Below, piece after piece: positions 8,990-18,943 of a DNA stretch of 64,000 nt (positions are counted from its first letter, which is position 1; every line of letters begins with the position of its first letter). The stretch spans positions 1 through 64,000 of the forward strand of contig CAKZKU010000294.1 in the NCBI GenBank assembly GCA_937124545.1. Reading direction: 5' to 3'. The position numbers were made by a program, and so were the translations under genes. The stretch is from an uncultured Microbacteriaceae bacterium (GTDB lineage: Bacteria; Actinomycetota; Actinomycetes; Actinomycetales; Microbacteriaceae). The notes beneath the pieces were generated by a model. The model had not been told where the DNA came from. It was given only the letters and a program-made list of their open reading frames with translations, and did no database searches.

Positions 8990-9793
8990 ATGGCTAAAAC
9001 TCAAAGAACCATCGACGAGAAAATTACTCGCCTGAGGACCTACAACGTCGTTGCTGGTTCCCTCCACCTTCTCCAAGCGGTCGGGCTCGGCTATGTGCTG
9101 ACGCTTCTGGATAACCAGGTCACCTTCCCGGTGACCGCCGACTATCTAGGTGGCCCTCCTGGAGTCCCGGTTCCCGCGGAGCGAGTGGAACTCTTTGACA
9201 TCAACGTGGGAATTGGCGTGGTGGCGTTCCTGGCGATGTCTGCGTTCTTCCACTACCTGATTTCCTCTCCCATGTTCTTCACCCGGTATGGAAACGGTTT
9301 GAAGAAAAACCGCAACTATTTCCGGTGGACCGAGTACTCGCTGAGCTCGTCGGTCATGATCTGGCTGGTAGCTCAGATCACCGGAATCACCGATATCGCA
9401 GCGCTCTTTGGAATCTTCGCGGTGAATGCGTCCATGATCATGTTTGGTGCGCTACAGGAGAAGTATGAAAGCCCCGGCAGCGGAGGCTTCCTCCCGTTTG
9501 TCTTCGGTTCGATGACCGGGATTGTTCCCTGGATTGTCATCCTCATCTACTTCTTCGCACCGGGGTCCGCAGGGACGGTTGAAGCGCCAGCATTTGTGAC
9601 CGGCATCATCATCTCGCTGTTCCTGTTCTTCAACACGTTTGCGGTGAACCAGGCTCTTCAGTACCACCGCGTGGGTGGCTGGGCTGACTACATCAGGGGA
9701 GAGCGGATGTACATCACGCTGAGCTTGATTGCTAAGACAGCGCTGGCTTACCAAGTGTTTTCGGGAGCCATCATTCCAGCCCTGACGAGCTAG
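8990..9793 (+). CDS. Heliorhodopsin (267 aa)
   Basis: Seven-TM protein. Candidate Schiff-base Lys249 in 'YITLSLIAKTALAYQVF' (codon AAG at 9734-9736). Candidate counterion Glu115 in 'YFRWTEYSLSSSVMI' (GAG at 9332-9334). His26 and His88 lie at typical heliorhodopsin positions. Characteristic 'NTFAVNQALQYHRVGGWADYIRGERMYI' before TM7. Preferred ATG at 8990 rather than 8924. Confidence 0.93.
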   Translation: MAKTQRTIDEKITRLRTYNVVAGSLHLLQAVGLGYVLTLLDNQVTFPVTADYLGGPPGVPVPAERVELFDINVGIGVVAFLAMSAFFHYLISSPMFFTRYGNGLKKNRNYFRWTEYSLSSSVMIWLVAQITGITDIAALFGIFAVNASMIMFGALQEKYESPGSGGFLPFVFGSMTGIVPWIVILIYFFAPGSAGTVEAPAFVTGIIISLFLFFNTFAVNQALQYHRVGGWADYIRGERMYITLSLIAKTALAYQVFSGAIIPALTS

Positions 9794-9799
9794 AGAAAC

Positions 9800-10609
9800 A
9801 TGGAAACACCTGGCGAAAAGCTCGCCATATTTCGTGAGCGCCGAAACCTAGCCGCGGTCCAGCCGCAAGGACCTCTTGCGCTGGTCAACACCCAGTGGAT
9901 TGACATGGAGCAGACGGTCTGGGGTGTTCCGGGGCTCTGGGCGCCGCGTGAGGGCCTGTCCGGTCTGCAACTAACCGCCGCTGCCGAGGACGGCATTACC
10001 GTGGACGGCGAGCCCGTAGAAGGAACCGTGGATGTCCGGGCTAAGGGAACCGAGGATCCTTCTGACGTGGTCTTTAGTGACACCCAAGTAGGACATGTCA
10101 TCGCACAGGGCGATTCATACGCACTTCGGGTGTGGGATAGCAATTCCGAGGGCATTCAAGCCTTCGGGCACATCGACGCCTTTGACTACGCGCCGGAGTG
10201 GGTCATTACTGGCTCTTGGCAAGAAATACCCGGAGGCAAGAGTGTGGGCTTTGAGCATCTTAAAGACGAGGGCGTTTCCCGGGACGAAGTGATTCCCGGG
10301 GAAATCACCATCAGCCACGATGGTCAGGAGTACACGTTGGCCGCCTTCAAGGCGGGGAGAGCGTTGCAGCTCGTCTTCGCCGATGCCACAAACGATGTGA
10401 GCACCTACAGCGTGGGGCGTTTTCTCTTTGTTGCCCCCAACCCCGATGGCACGATCACGCTCGATTTCAACCTCGCCGTCCTTCCACCGTGTGCTTTTTC
10501 CTATGCGTTCAACTGCCCCTTACCTCCGGCGCAGAATCGGTTTCCCTTTCCCATTGAGGCCGGAGAAAAGAACGTCATGAAATCTGATGGTTCGCTGCTT
10601 CACGGCTGA
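9800..10609 (+). CDS. DUF1684 domain-containing protein
   Basis: C-terminal motif 'LDFNLAVLPPCAFSYAFNCPLPPAQNRFPFPIEAGEK' is characteristic of DUF1684. ATG lies 6 nt after the heliorhodopsin stop. Confidence 0.88.
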   Translation: METPGEKLAIFRERRNLAAVQPQGPLALVNTQWIDMEQTVWGVPGLWAPREGLSGLQLTAAAEDGITVDGEPVEGTVDVRAKGTEDPSDVVFSDTQVGHVIAQGDSYALRVWDSNSEGIQAFGHIDAFDYAPEWVITGSWQEIPGGKSVGFEHLKDEGVSRDEVIPGEITISHDGQEYTLAAFKAGRALQLVFADATNDVSTYSVGRFLFVAPNPDGTITLDFNLAVLPPCAFSYAFNCPLPPAQNRFPFPIEAGEKNVMKSDGSLLHG

Positions 10610-10716
10610 CCTTCAGTTGAATTCTTAGCCCAACTAGCGCATACTGACGGCACGACGCTAAGCGTCGGAGTATCTGATTCCAGGTCGATGGGGAAGTCGA
10701 ACCACAGGAATCGGAG

Positions 10717-11226
10717 ATGAGTATGGCTTTAGCCACCGCGCGCGGCGTGCTTTTTGTGCACTCCGCTCCGTCTTCCCTGTGCCGACACATTGATCGCACG
10801 CTCGGCGCTACCGTGGGTCACCACGTTGTACTGGACTGGCAGGAACAACCCGTTCTGCAGGGCACGTTTCGCGCCGAGTTTTCCTGGGTTGGACCGCCAG
10901 GGGCCGGGCGTGTGTTGGCAGCGGCTTTGCGCGGCTGGGAGCACGTGCGTTTTGAGGTCACTGAGGAAGCTTCCCCCGGGTCCGACGGGGCGCGCTTCAT
11001 GCACACACCCGATTTGGGGGTGTTTTCTGCGGCCATGGATACGGCGGGAAACACCATGGTCACTGAGGATCGACTCAAAGCCGCCCTGCAGGAGGGGAGG
11101 GGTGACCCTCAGCGGATAGCAAAAGAGTTGAGACTCGCCTGGGGTGCCGCGTGGGACGACGAACTAGAACCCTTCCGATACGCCGGAGAGGACACCGGCG
11201 TGGTCTGGTTTCATCAGGTGGGTTAG
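10717..11226 (+). CDS. DUF3145 family protein
   Basis: ATARGVLFVHSAPSSLCRHIDRTLGATVG...VDLDW-type pattern and 'RLAWGAAWDDELEPFRYAGEDTGVVWFHQVG', typical of the actinobacterial DUF3145 family. Confidence 0.8.
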   Translation: MSMALATARGVLFVHSAPSSLCRHIDRTLGATVGHHVVLDWQEQPVLQGTFRAEFSWVGPPGAGRVLAAALRGWEHVRFEVTEEASPGSDGARFMHTPDLGVFSAAMDTAGNTMVTEDRLKAALQEGRGDPQRIAKELRLAWGAAWDDELEPFRYAGEDTGVVWFHQVG

Positions 11227-12458
11227 TCGACACTCCGGAATGCCACAACGGCGTTGTGGCCGCCAAAACCGAAAGAGTTGCTGATTGCCAGTTGCGGTTC
11301 GGCGCCAAGCTTGCGCGGGCTCGTTACCACGTCGAGTGGGATTGCTTCATCCTGGTCATCCAGGTTGATTGTTGGGGGTGCCGTGCGCTCATGCACCGCG
11401 AGAACAGCGAACAGAGCTTCCAGAGCGCCCGTTCCGCCCAGAAGGTGCCCAGTGGAAGCCTTGGTGGCAGAGACCGGAATGTTTTTGACCCGATCGCCGA
11501 AGACTGAGTGGAGTGCGGCATATTCGGCGACGTCGCCTACCGGGGTAGAGGTAGCGTGCGCGTTGATGTGAGTAACGTCGTCCGGCTGCGCACCTGCCTG
11601 CTTGAGCGCGGCATGCACTGCACGAGATGCTCCTACACCTTCCGGGTCAGGAGCTGTGATGTGGTACGAATCGCTGGTAATCCCGCCTCCAGCAAGTTCT
11701 GCATAAATCTTTGCTCCGCGCGCAAGGGCGTGCTCTTTGGTTTCAAGAATGAGGGTTGCCGCACCTTCGCCCAGGACAAAACCGTCGCGGTTGGTGTCGT
11801 AGGGGCGGGAGGCCTTAGCGGGCTCGTCATTTCGTTTGGAGAGAGCCTGCATAGCCGCAAAGGCGGCAATGGGCAGCGGGTGAATGACGGCCTCCGTACC
11901 ACCAGCCACGACGATGTCCGCGAGTCCCAGTTGCAGGTGCTCATACGCGTTCGCGATGGACTCGGTCCCCGAAGCACACGCCGATACGACGGTCCGCGCG
12001 CCCCCCTTGGCGCCGAGCCCCATGCTGACAGCGGCAGCCGCAGCATTGGGCATCAGCATGGGAATAGTCATCGGCAACACGCGGCGGGGGCCTTTTTCGC
12101 GCAGCGTGTCCCACCCATCGAGCAGGGTCCACAGCCCTCCGATGCCCGTGGCGTAATCGACGAGAATTCTCTCCGGGTCAACATCGGGAGCGCCAGCATC
12201 CGCCCAGGCTTCCCGAGCTGACACCAGCGCAAACTGCGCGGAGGGGTCGAGGCGTTTGACCTCTTGCCGCTCGAGCACATCCGCCGCCGGGACTTTCGCT
12301 TGACCGGCAAAAGTCACGGGGAGCTCGTTGGCGGCCACCCACTCGTGCTCAATCGTGGAAATACCCGATTCGCCCGCGAGCAGTGCCCTCCAGGTATCGG
12401 CGACGTTCCCTCCCAGAGGGTTGGTCGTGCCAATACCGGTGACAACAATCGTGCTCAT
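11223..12458 (-). CDS. fabF: Beta-ketoacyl-ACP synthase II
   Basis: MSTIVVTGIGTTNPLGGNVADTW, active-site context TVVSACASGTESIANAY, 'NAHATSTPVGD', 'SNSFGFGGHNAVVAF'. Confidence 0.97.
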   Translation of the reverse strand: MSTIVVTGIGTTNPLGGNVADTWRALLAGESGISTIEHEWVAANELPVTFAGQAKVPAADVLERQEVKRLDPSAQFALVSAREAWADAGAPDVDPERILVDYATGIGGLWTLLDGWDTLREKGPRRVLPMTIPMLMPNAAAAAVSMGLGAKGGARTVVSACASGTESIANAYEHLQLGLADIVVAGGTEAVIHPLPIAAFAAMQALSKRNDEPAKASRPYDTNRDGFVLGEGAATLILETKEHALARGAKIYAELAGGGITSDSYHITAPDPEGVGASRAVHAALKQAGAQPDDVTHINAHATSTPVGDVAEYAALHSVFGDRVKNIPVSATKASTGHLLGGTGALEALFAVLAVHERTAPPTINLDDQDEAIPLDVVTSPRKLGAEPQLAISNSFGFGGHNAVVAFRSVD

Positions 12459-12473
12459 GGGCGTGAGGTCTCC

Positions 12474-12722
12474 CTACGCCTGTGCTTTGGTGATGAATTC
12501 CACAGCTTCGCCCACTGTGGTGAGGTTCTTCACTTCGTCATCAGGAATCTTGACGTCAAACTTTTCTTCCGCGTTCACGACAATGGTCATCATCGAAATG
12601 GAGTCGATGTCGAGGTCATCGGTGAAAGACTTCTCCAGGGTTACCTGGTCGGCTTCGATGCCGGTTTCGTCGGTGACGAGTTCTGCCAGTCCGGCTAAAA
12701 CTTCTTCGGTGGTGTGAGCCAT
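12474..12722 (-). CDS. acpP: Acyl carrier protein
   Basis: 82 aa with the 'DDLDIDSISMMTIVVNAEEKF' phosphopantetheine-attachment (DSxS) region, located between fabH and fabF. Confidence 0.96.
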   Translation of the reverse strand: MAHTTEEVLAGLAELVTDETGIEADQVTLEKSFTDDLDIDSISMMTIVVNAEEKFDVKIPDDEVKNLTTVGEAVEFITKAQA

Positions 12723-12784
12723 ATTTCTCTCTTTTCTGTGTTTCTAAGGGTGACCGGCTCCAATCTTAGAGCCAGCTGGGGGAC

Positions 12785-13786
12785 TTAGGGCAGAGTCACT
12801 ACCTGCGCGCCGAAGACCAAACCGGCGCCAAATCCGATCTGCAGAGCGAGGCCTCCGGAGGCCTCCGGGTGTTCTTCGAGCAGACGATGCATGGCTAGGG
12901 GGATGGAAGCCGCGGACGTGTTGCCGGTGGTTTCAATGTCTCGGGCGATCAGGACAGAGTCGGGCAAACCCAACTGTTTGGCAAATTCGTCGATGATGCG
13001 CATGTTTGCCTGATGCGGCACAAACGCGCTTAGCTCCTCCGGGGAAACACCGGACTCTTCGAGCGCATTCTTCGCCACTTTCGCCATTTCCCACACTGCC
13101 CAACGAAAGACCGCTTGCCCATCTTGCCGCAGGGTCGGGAAGCCGCCCTCCCGATCAGCGAAAGCTTCTTTGAGGGTCTTGTTCATCCCCACGGCGCCCC
13201 ACTTGGAGCCATCGGAGCCCCACAGGGTGGGGCCGATGCCGACGGTGTCGCTAGGTCCCACCACGGCCGCTCCTGCACCATCGCCCAGGAGGAAGGAAAT
13301 GCTCCGGTCTGTGGGCTCAACGATGTCGCTGAGCTTTTCTGCCCCGACAACCAAAACATAGTGGGCCGCACCCGAGCGGATGAGAGCATCGGCCTGCGCG
13401 ATGCCGTAGGTGTACCCGGCGCACGCGGCCGAGATGTCGTAGGCGGCGGCAGGAGTGGCGCCAATGGTGTCCGCGAGAAGAGCAGCTAACGAGGGGGTTT
13501 GCACGCTGTTGCTGATGGTCGCGACGATCACCGCTCCGATGTCGGTTGGCTTGATGCCGGCACCAGCAATTGCTTCTTCGGCCGCACGAGAAGCTAGGTC
13601 GAGCACGCCCTCACCTGCACTCGAGCGTTTGCGCTCGATAACTCCCGTACGTTGGCGGATCCACTCATCCGATGAGTCGATGGGGCCCGCAATATCGTCG
13701 TTGCTGACGGAGGTGTCGCCACGGGCGGCGCCGAGTGAATAAATCTTGGTAAAGGCAGCGCCCTGGGACTGAACAAGCGGGCTCAT
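12785..13786 (-). CDS. fabH: Beta-ketoacyl-ACP synthase III
   Basis: 'DISAACAGYTYGIAQADALIRSG', 'FVPHQANMRIIDEFAKQLGLP', 'GNTSAASIPLAMHRLLE'. Start MSPLVQSQGAAF at 13786 (ATGA overlap with fabD); the longer ORF start at 13957 is rejected. Confidence 0.96.
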   Translation of the reverse strand: MSPLVQSQGAAFTKIYSLGAARGDTSVSNDDIAGPIDSSDEWIRQRTGVIERKRSSAGEGVLDLASRAAEEAIAGAGIKPTDIGAVIVATISNSVQTPSLAALLADTIGATPAAAYDISAACAGYTYGIAQADALIRSGAAHYVLVVGAEKLSDIVEPTDRSISFLLGDGAGAAVVGPSDTVGIGPTLWGSDGSKWGAVGMNKTLKEAFADREGGFPTLRQDGQAVFRWAVWEMAKVAKNALEESGVSPEELSAFVPHQANMRIIDEFAKQLGLPDSVLIARDIETTGNTSAASIPLAMHRLLEEHPEASGGLALQIGFGAGLVFGAQVVTLP

Positions 13787-14700
13787 GCTGCAGCCACCAT
13801 TTCGAGTGCTTTTTCCAGTTCTTCGGGTGTGTTCAATGCCACGCTGGGCACCCCTTTCAGGCCACGTTTGGCTAAACCGACGAGTGCTCCCGCCGGGGAT
13901 AGCTCCATCATGCCCCGGATGCCATCCGTGGCAAAGGACTCCATGCAGGAATCCCACCGGACGGGGCGGGTCACCTGGGTTACCAACGAGTGAAGAGCGT
14001 CCTGGCCCCCACCCAAGAGTGAACCATCCCTATTCGTGTACAGCGGAAACTGAGGGTCGGCGGGCGACAGCGTTGATGCAGCGTCTGACAGGCGGCCCTG
14101 TGCACTCTCCATGAAGCTGGTGTGGAATGCCCCCGCTACTGACAAGGGAATCACTCGGGTCCCAGGGATCGGCGATTCGGCTAGGTCAGCCAGGAGCGCC
14201 TGGGTCCCCGCTACGACCAGTTGCCCACCACCGTTGTAGTTGGCGGGATGAAGCCCTCGGGAGATCACGTCGGCTTCGAGCGTTTCTGGGTCGCCCCCCA
14301 AGAGTGCTGCCATACCCGAGTCAACGATTTGCGACGCTTCCGCCATTGCCCGGCCCCGGAGCGCCACCAACTCCAGCGCCTCATGGTCGCTCAGAACACC
14401 CGAGAGCGCTGCGGCTGTGAACTCTCCGACCGAATGGCCAGCAAAAGCGAGGGGCGTGCCACCCGGTAGACGGGCGAGAAGGGCGCGCCCGGTCAATATT
14501 CCCGCGGCTACGATCAGCGGTTGCGCTACGGCCGTGTCTTTGATTGTGTCTTCGTCGCTGGTCGTGCCATGGGCTACCAAGTCAATTCCCAGGGAGTCCG
14601 ACCAGCTACGCAGGGTGTCGGCGTTAGTGCTGTCAGCGAGCCAGGGCTTCAGGAAGCCGGGTTTTTGTGAGCCTTGACCCGGAGCAGCGATAACAAACAT
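13783..14700 (-). CDS. fabD: Malonyl CoA-ACP transacylase
   Basis: 'PGQGSQKPGFLKPWL', 'FAGHSVGEFTAAALSG', 'GAFHTSFMESAQ'. Confidence 0.96.
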   Translation of the reverse strand: MFVIAAPGQGSQKPGFLKPWLADSTNADTLRSWSDSLGIDLVAHGTTSDEDTIKDTAVAQPLIVAAGILTGRALLARLPGGTPLAFAGHSVGEFTAAALSGVLSDHEALELVALRGRAMAEASQIVDSGMAALLGGDPETLEADVISRGLHPANYNGGGQLVVAGTQALLADLAESPIPGTRVIPLSVAGAFHTSFMESAQGRLSDAASTLSPADPQFPLYTNRDGSLLGGGQDALHSLVTQVTRPVRWDSCMESFATDGIRGMMELSPAGALVGLAKRGLKGVPSVALNTPEELEKALEMVAAA

Positions 14701-14788
14701 AGGTTTTAGTGTCCCCTGAATGCTCTCGTGAGGTCGTAGTAGGCATCGGTGTGTTTGTCACGCACCTTTTTGTGGCAAACCAACAGAA

Positions 14789-15967
14789 CTACGACCCAGG
14801 TCCGGATGAATTCGGCTCGCTCATGCTGCCGAGAATGATGGCCAAGTGCAGAGTCAGCGCATCTCGAGGGTTACTGGGGTCCCACGCCACCACTTGGGAC
14901 ACCTTCTTCAGGCGGTAGCGCACGGTGTTGGGGTGAACATAAAGCTCGCGCGCTGTCGACTCCAGCGAATGACCGGTTTCGAGGTACGTCCACAGTGTGC
15001 CCAACAGATCCAACTGGTGGTCTCGCAGAGGTTCGTAGATCTCGGTAACGAGCGCTCGACGAGCGAGCGGGTCTCCCGCGAGTGCCCGCTCCGGCAGCAC
15101 ATCGCCCGCGGAGAGGGGGCGGGGGAGCTCTCGGCGGGATTTGGCAACAGAGAACCCAGCCAGCGCGGCTTTCGCGCTTTTTGCGGCATCCACCACAGAA
15201 GCCACCGCGGGCCCAACAACGAGTGCGCCCGCACCAAAGCTCTCCTGCATATCGGTCACGATGTCGAGGAACGGCGCAGGACTTTCGGGTGCTGCGTCCT
15301 CGTCCACGCGCCGCCCAATAACGACAACCAGCCTGTTTCCCTGCACACCGACCAACACGTCGGCATCGCGGTGGCGGGCGGTTCGCCGAATGATGTCGAC
15401 ATCAACCATGCGAGGGCTTGTGCCAACGACAACCGCCACCTCGCCATGCCCGAGCCACCCCAGTGCAGCGATGCGGGACGGCAATTCTTGGTCGTATTCC
15501 CCACTCAGGATCGAGTCCACCGCCAGCGCCTCCAAGCGCGCGTCCCACAGCCCACGGGATTCCGCTGCTCGGGCGTAGACGTCTGCGGCGGCAAACGCGA
15601 TCTCTCGCGAGTAGTGCAGAATCGATTCCCGCAGCTCGGGGGGGCCTTTCAAGAGCTCTTTTTCGACGACCTCGACGGTGACTTTGATCAGTTGCAACGT
15701 CTGTTGCAAGCTGACGGAGCGAAGAAGCTCGCGGGGGGCCACCCCGAAAACGTCGGAGGCAATCCACGGAGTCGACTGCGGATTTTCGTGCCAGGCGATG
15801 AACGAGGTAATACCCGTTTGGGCAACCATTCCGACTGCCGAGCGTCTGCTGGGTGGCATCGCGCGGTACCAGGGCAATTCGGCTTCCAGCGTCGCCAGGG
15901 TGGTGGTGGCCATCTCGCCGGAAATGTTGCGCAGCCATGCAAGCGTTTGCTTTTTGGTCATTGCCAT
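14789..15967 (-). CDS. PucR/CdaR-type regulator, FasR-like
   Basis: C-terminal PucR HTH 'YLETGHSLESTARELYVHPNTVRYRLKKVSQVVAWDPSNPRDALTLHLAIIL'. Position upstream of fabD in the FAS-II operon. Confidence 0.87.
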   Translation of the reverse strand: MAMTKKQTLAWLRNISGEMATTTLATLEAELPWYRAMPPSRRSAVGMVAQTGITSFIAWHENPQSTPWIASDVFGVAPRELLRSVSLQQTLQLIKVTVEVVEKELLKGPPELRESILHYSREIAFAAADVYARAAESRGLWDARLEALAVDSILSGEYDQELPSRIAALGWLGHGEVAVVVGTSPRMVDVDIIRRTARHRDADVLVGVQGNRLVVVIGRRVDEDAAPESPAPFLDIVTDMQESFGAGALVVGPAVASVVDAAKSAKAALAGFSVAKSRRELPRPLSAGDVLPERALAGDPLARRALVTEIYEPLRDHQLDLLGTLWTYLETGHSLESTARELYVHPNTVRYRLKKVSQVVAWDPSNPRDALTLHLAIILGSMSEPNSSGPGS

Positions 15968-15994
15968 GGCTACTCCGCGAAGCTCACCGATCGC

Positions 15995-18721
15995 TTACGC
16001 TTCACCGCCGGCGGAACCACTTGTTCCTGCGGTTACGTCATGGAGCTTGTATTTCTGGATTGCCTGAGTGAGAGCGTCGCTGGCCACAGCGCCGTCCTTA
16101 GCTAGTTGCTGCAGGACACGGGCGGCGACCGATGGCCCATCAATCGCAAAATAGCGTCGGGCAGCGGGACGGGTGTCGCTAAATCCGAAACCATCTGCTC
16201 CAAGCGTCAGGTAGGGGCGCGGCACAAATTCACGGATCTGATCCTGCACGGTGTGCATGAAATCACTGACCGCCACAACGGGGCCTTCGCCACCGGCAAG
16301 CCGAGAGGTGACGTAAGGAAGTTGGGGCGATTGGTCTGGGTGCAAGAAGTTGTGACGCTCTGCTGCCACGCCGTCGCGTCTCAACTCATTCCACGAGGTC
16401 ACCGACCACACTTCTGCGCTAACACCCCAGTCGTTGGCGAGCAGTGCTTGGGCTTCGAGAGCCCACGGGACACCGACGCCGGAGGCAAGAATGGTCGCTT
16501 TCGGGCCTGTTCCCGAGCCAGCACTGATGCGGTGCATGCCCTTGAGGATGCCCTCAACATCAACATCCGCAGGCTCTTCGGGTTGCACGATCGGCTCGTT
16601 GTAAATGGTGAGGTAGTACATGACATTGGGGTCCGGGTGCGACCCGCCATACATGCGCTCCATGCCGGCAGCGACAATGTGCGCAAGTTCGTACGAGTAG
16701 GCCGGGTCATAGGTAATGACAGCAGCGTTGGTGGAGGCGAGCAAGGGCGAGTGCCCGTCGGCGTGCTGGAGCCCCTCACCGGTCAGGGTCGTTCGACCGG
16801 CAGTAGCCCCCATGATGAAGCCTCGAGCCATTTGATCGCCGGCAGCCCACATGGCGTCACCGGTGCGCTGGAAACCAAACATCGAATAGAAGACGTAAAT
16901 GGGCACCATGGGTTCGCCATGCGTGGCATAACTAGTTCCCATTGCGGTGAACGCCGCAAAGGCACCGGCCTCGTTGATTCCCGTGTGAAGAATCTGACCC
17001 TCCGGGCTTTCCTTGTAGGCGAGCAATAGCTCACGGTCTACGGAGGTGTAGTTCTGCCCGTGCGGGTTGTAAATCTTGGAGGTGGGGAAGTAGGCGTCCA
17101 TTCCGAAGGTCCGCGCTTCATCAGGGATGATGGGCACCAACCGGTGGCCAAAGTCGGGGTTTTTCAACAGGTCTTTGAGCAACCTGGCAAACGCCATCGT
17201 GGTAGCGATTTCTTGTTTGCCCGAGCCTTTCTTGATCGACGCGTAAGTGTCTGCGCCGGGCAGAGATACCTCGGTGTATCGCGAGCGACGCTCGGGCACA
17301 TAGCCGCCCAATTCTCGGCGACGCTCGTGCATGTACTGCAGCGCTTCATCGTTGTCGCCGGGGTGGAAATACGGCGGTTGGTAAACATCGGCGTCTAGTT
17401 CCGCATCGGAAATAGGAATCCGCATGTCGTCGCGGAAGGTCTTCAGATTCTCGAGTGTGAGTTTTTTCATCTGGTGGGTCGCATTGCGCCCCTCGAAGCT
17501 TGGGCCCAAACCGTAGCCCTTGACCGTCTTCGCAAGAATGACGGTGGGCTGACCTTTGTGCTCTGTTGCAGCCTTGAAGGCGGCGTACACCTTGCGATAA
17601 TCGTGCCCACCGCGCTTGAGGAGCCAAATGTCGTCATCGCTCATACCGGCGACCATGGCTGCTGTGCGGGGGTCGCGGCCGAAGAAATTCTCGCGAATGT
17701 AGGCGCCACTTTCGGCTTTATACGTTTGGAAATCGCCGTCCGGGGTGGTGTTCATCAGATCACGCAGCGCGCCCTCGTGGTCCTGGGCGAGCAGGGCATC
17801 CCACTCCCGACCCCACACCACTTTGATGACGTTCCAGCCGGCCCCGCGGAAGAAGCTTTCGAGCTCCTGAATGATTTTGCCGTTTCCTCGCACGGGTCCA
17901 TCGAGTCGCTGCAGATTGCAGTTGATGACAAAGGTCAGATTGTCGAGGTCATCGTTGGCCGCGAGTTGAAGGGCACCGCGGCTTTCGACCTCGTCCATCT
18001 CGCCATCACCGAGGAACGCCCAGACGTGCTGCTGAGACGTGTCTTTGATCCCGCGGTGGTGGAGGTAACGATTAGCTTGTGCCTGATAAATCGCGTTGAT
18101 GGGGCCGAGGCCCATGGACACAGTGGGGAACTGCCAAAACTCGGGCATCAAACGGGGGTGGGGGTACGAGGAAAGACCGCCCGTGGGGTGAGACTTCTCC
18201 TGACGGAAACCATCGAGCTGGTCTTCGCTTAGCCGACCCTCGAGGTAAGCCCTCGCGTACATTCCGGGTGAAGCGTGTCCCTGGTAGAAAATGTGATCGC
18301 CACCGCCGGGGTGGTCTGCTCCACGGAAAAAGTGGTTGTGACCAACTTCATACAGCGCGGCGGAGGACGCGTAGGTCGAAATGTGGCCGCCCACAGCAAT
18401 CCCGGGACGCTGAGCTCGGTGCACGGTCATCGCTGCGTTCCAGCGGATCCAGGCGCGGTACCGACGCTCCAGCTCCTCGTCACCCGGGAACTCAGGTTCC
18501 GATTCGGGCGCAATGGTGTTGAGGTAGTCCGTAGTGGGGACCATAGGGACGCCAAGGTGAAGTTCTTTGGATCGCTTGAGGAGGCTCAGCATGATTTCGC
18601 GACCACGCTGGTGACCGGCACCAGCAACGACGGCATCGAGAGACTGTTGCCACTCTGCGGTCTCTACGGGGTCAGAGTCCATCCGGTGAGACGAATAGGG
18701 GTCTTGGTCGTTGACAGGCAT
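15995..18721 (-). CDS. aceE: Pyruvate dehydrogenase E1 component (homodimeric AceE type)
   Basis: '[24 protein letters not shown]', ThDP motif '[43 protein letters not shown]'. Confidence 0.98.
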   Translation of the reverse strand: MPVNDQDPYSSHRMDSDPVETAEWQQSLDAVVAGAGHQRGREIMLSLLKRSKELHLGVPMVPTTDYLNTIAPESEPEFPGDEELERRYRAWIRWNAAMTVHRAQRPGIAVGGHISTYASSAALYEVGHNHFFRGADHPGGGDHIFYQGHASPGMYARAYLEGRLSEDQLDGFRQEKSHPTGGLSSYPHPRLMPEFWQFPTVSMGLGPINAIYQAQANRYLHHRGIKDTSQQHVWAFLGDGEMDEVESRGALQLAANDDLDNLTFVINCNLQRLDGPVRGNGKIIQELESFFRGAGWNVIKVVWGREWDALLAQDHEGALRDLMNTTPDGDFQTYKAESGAYIRENFFGRDPRTAAMVAGMSDDDIWLLKRGGHDYRKVYAAFKAATEHKGQPTVILAKTVKGYGLGPSFEGRNATHQMKKLTLENLKTFRDDMRIPISDAELDADVYQPPYFHPGDNDEALQYMHERRRELGGYVPERRSRYTEVSLPGADTYASIKKGSGKQEIATTMAFARLLKDLLKNPDFGHRLVPIIPDEARTFGMDAYFPTSKIYNPHGQNYTSVDRELLLAYKESPEGQILHTGINEAGAFAAFTAMGTSYATHGEPMVPIYVFYSMFGFQRTGDAMWAAGDQMARGFIMGATAGRTTLTGEGLQHADGHSPLLASTNAAVITYDPAYSYELAHIVAAGMERMYGGSHPDPNVMYYLTIYNEPIVQPEEPADVDVEGILKGMHRISAGSGTGPKATILASGVGVPWALEAQALLANDWGVSAEVWSVTSWNELRRDGVAAERHNFLHPDQSPQLPYVTSRLAGGEGPVVAVSDFMHTVQDQIREFVPRPYLTLGADGFGFSDTRPAARRYFAIDGPSVAARVLQQLAKDGAVASDALTQAIQKYKLHDVTAGTSGSAGGEA

Positions 18722-18861
18722 CCTGACCTCTTCCTGTGTGTGGTAGATCCAGAAGTCGTTTTTCCCGGAGGGTTGCTCCGCGAAATCCCGTTCAGTCTAG
18801 ACCTAGACGCAGCCCGGGCCGGGGGCGGCCAGGGCTGCGCTGTGGTCTAACATTGAAGCTT

Positions 18862-18935
18862 GGGCCTGTAGCTCAGTTGGTTAGAGCGCCACGTTTACAC
18901 CGTGGATGCCGGGGGTTCGAGTCCCTCCGGGCCCA
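18862..18935 (+). tRNA. tRNA-Val (anticodon TAC)
   Basis: GGGCCTG-TAGCTCAGTTGGTTAGAGC-GCCACGTTTACACCGTGG-...-GGGGGTTCGAGTCCCTCCGGGCCCA folds into a cloverleaf: acceptor GGGCCTG/CGGGCCC, anticodon loop TTTACAC. Confidence 0.95.
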
Positions 18936-18943
18936 CCCTGCTG

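Noticed and set aside
13787-13957. N-terminal extension of FabH (ORF start 13957)
   Set aside because: It would run 171 nt into fabD. The canonical FabH start at 13786 has an ATGA overlap and a conserved N-terminus.
14846-16105. 419-aa + strand ORF antisense to the FasR-like gene
   Set aside because: Mirror ORF caused by high-GC codon bias. Composition is Arg/His/Gly/Cys-rich with no recognisable family, and the opposite strand encodes a clear PucR-type regulator.
16106-18232. Antisense ORFs (307 and 252 aa) within aceE
   Set aside because: They lie entirely opposite a highly conserved aceE and are typical spurious shadow ORFs.
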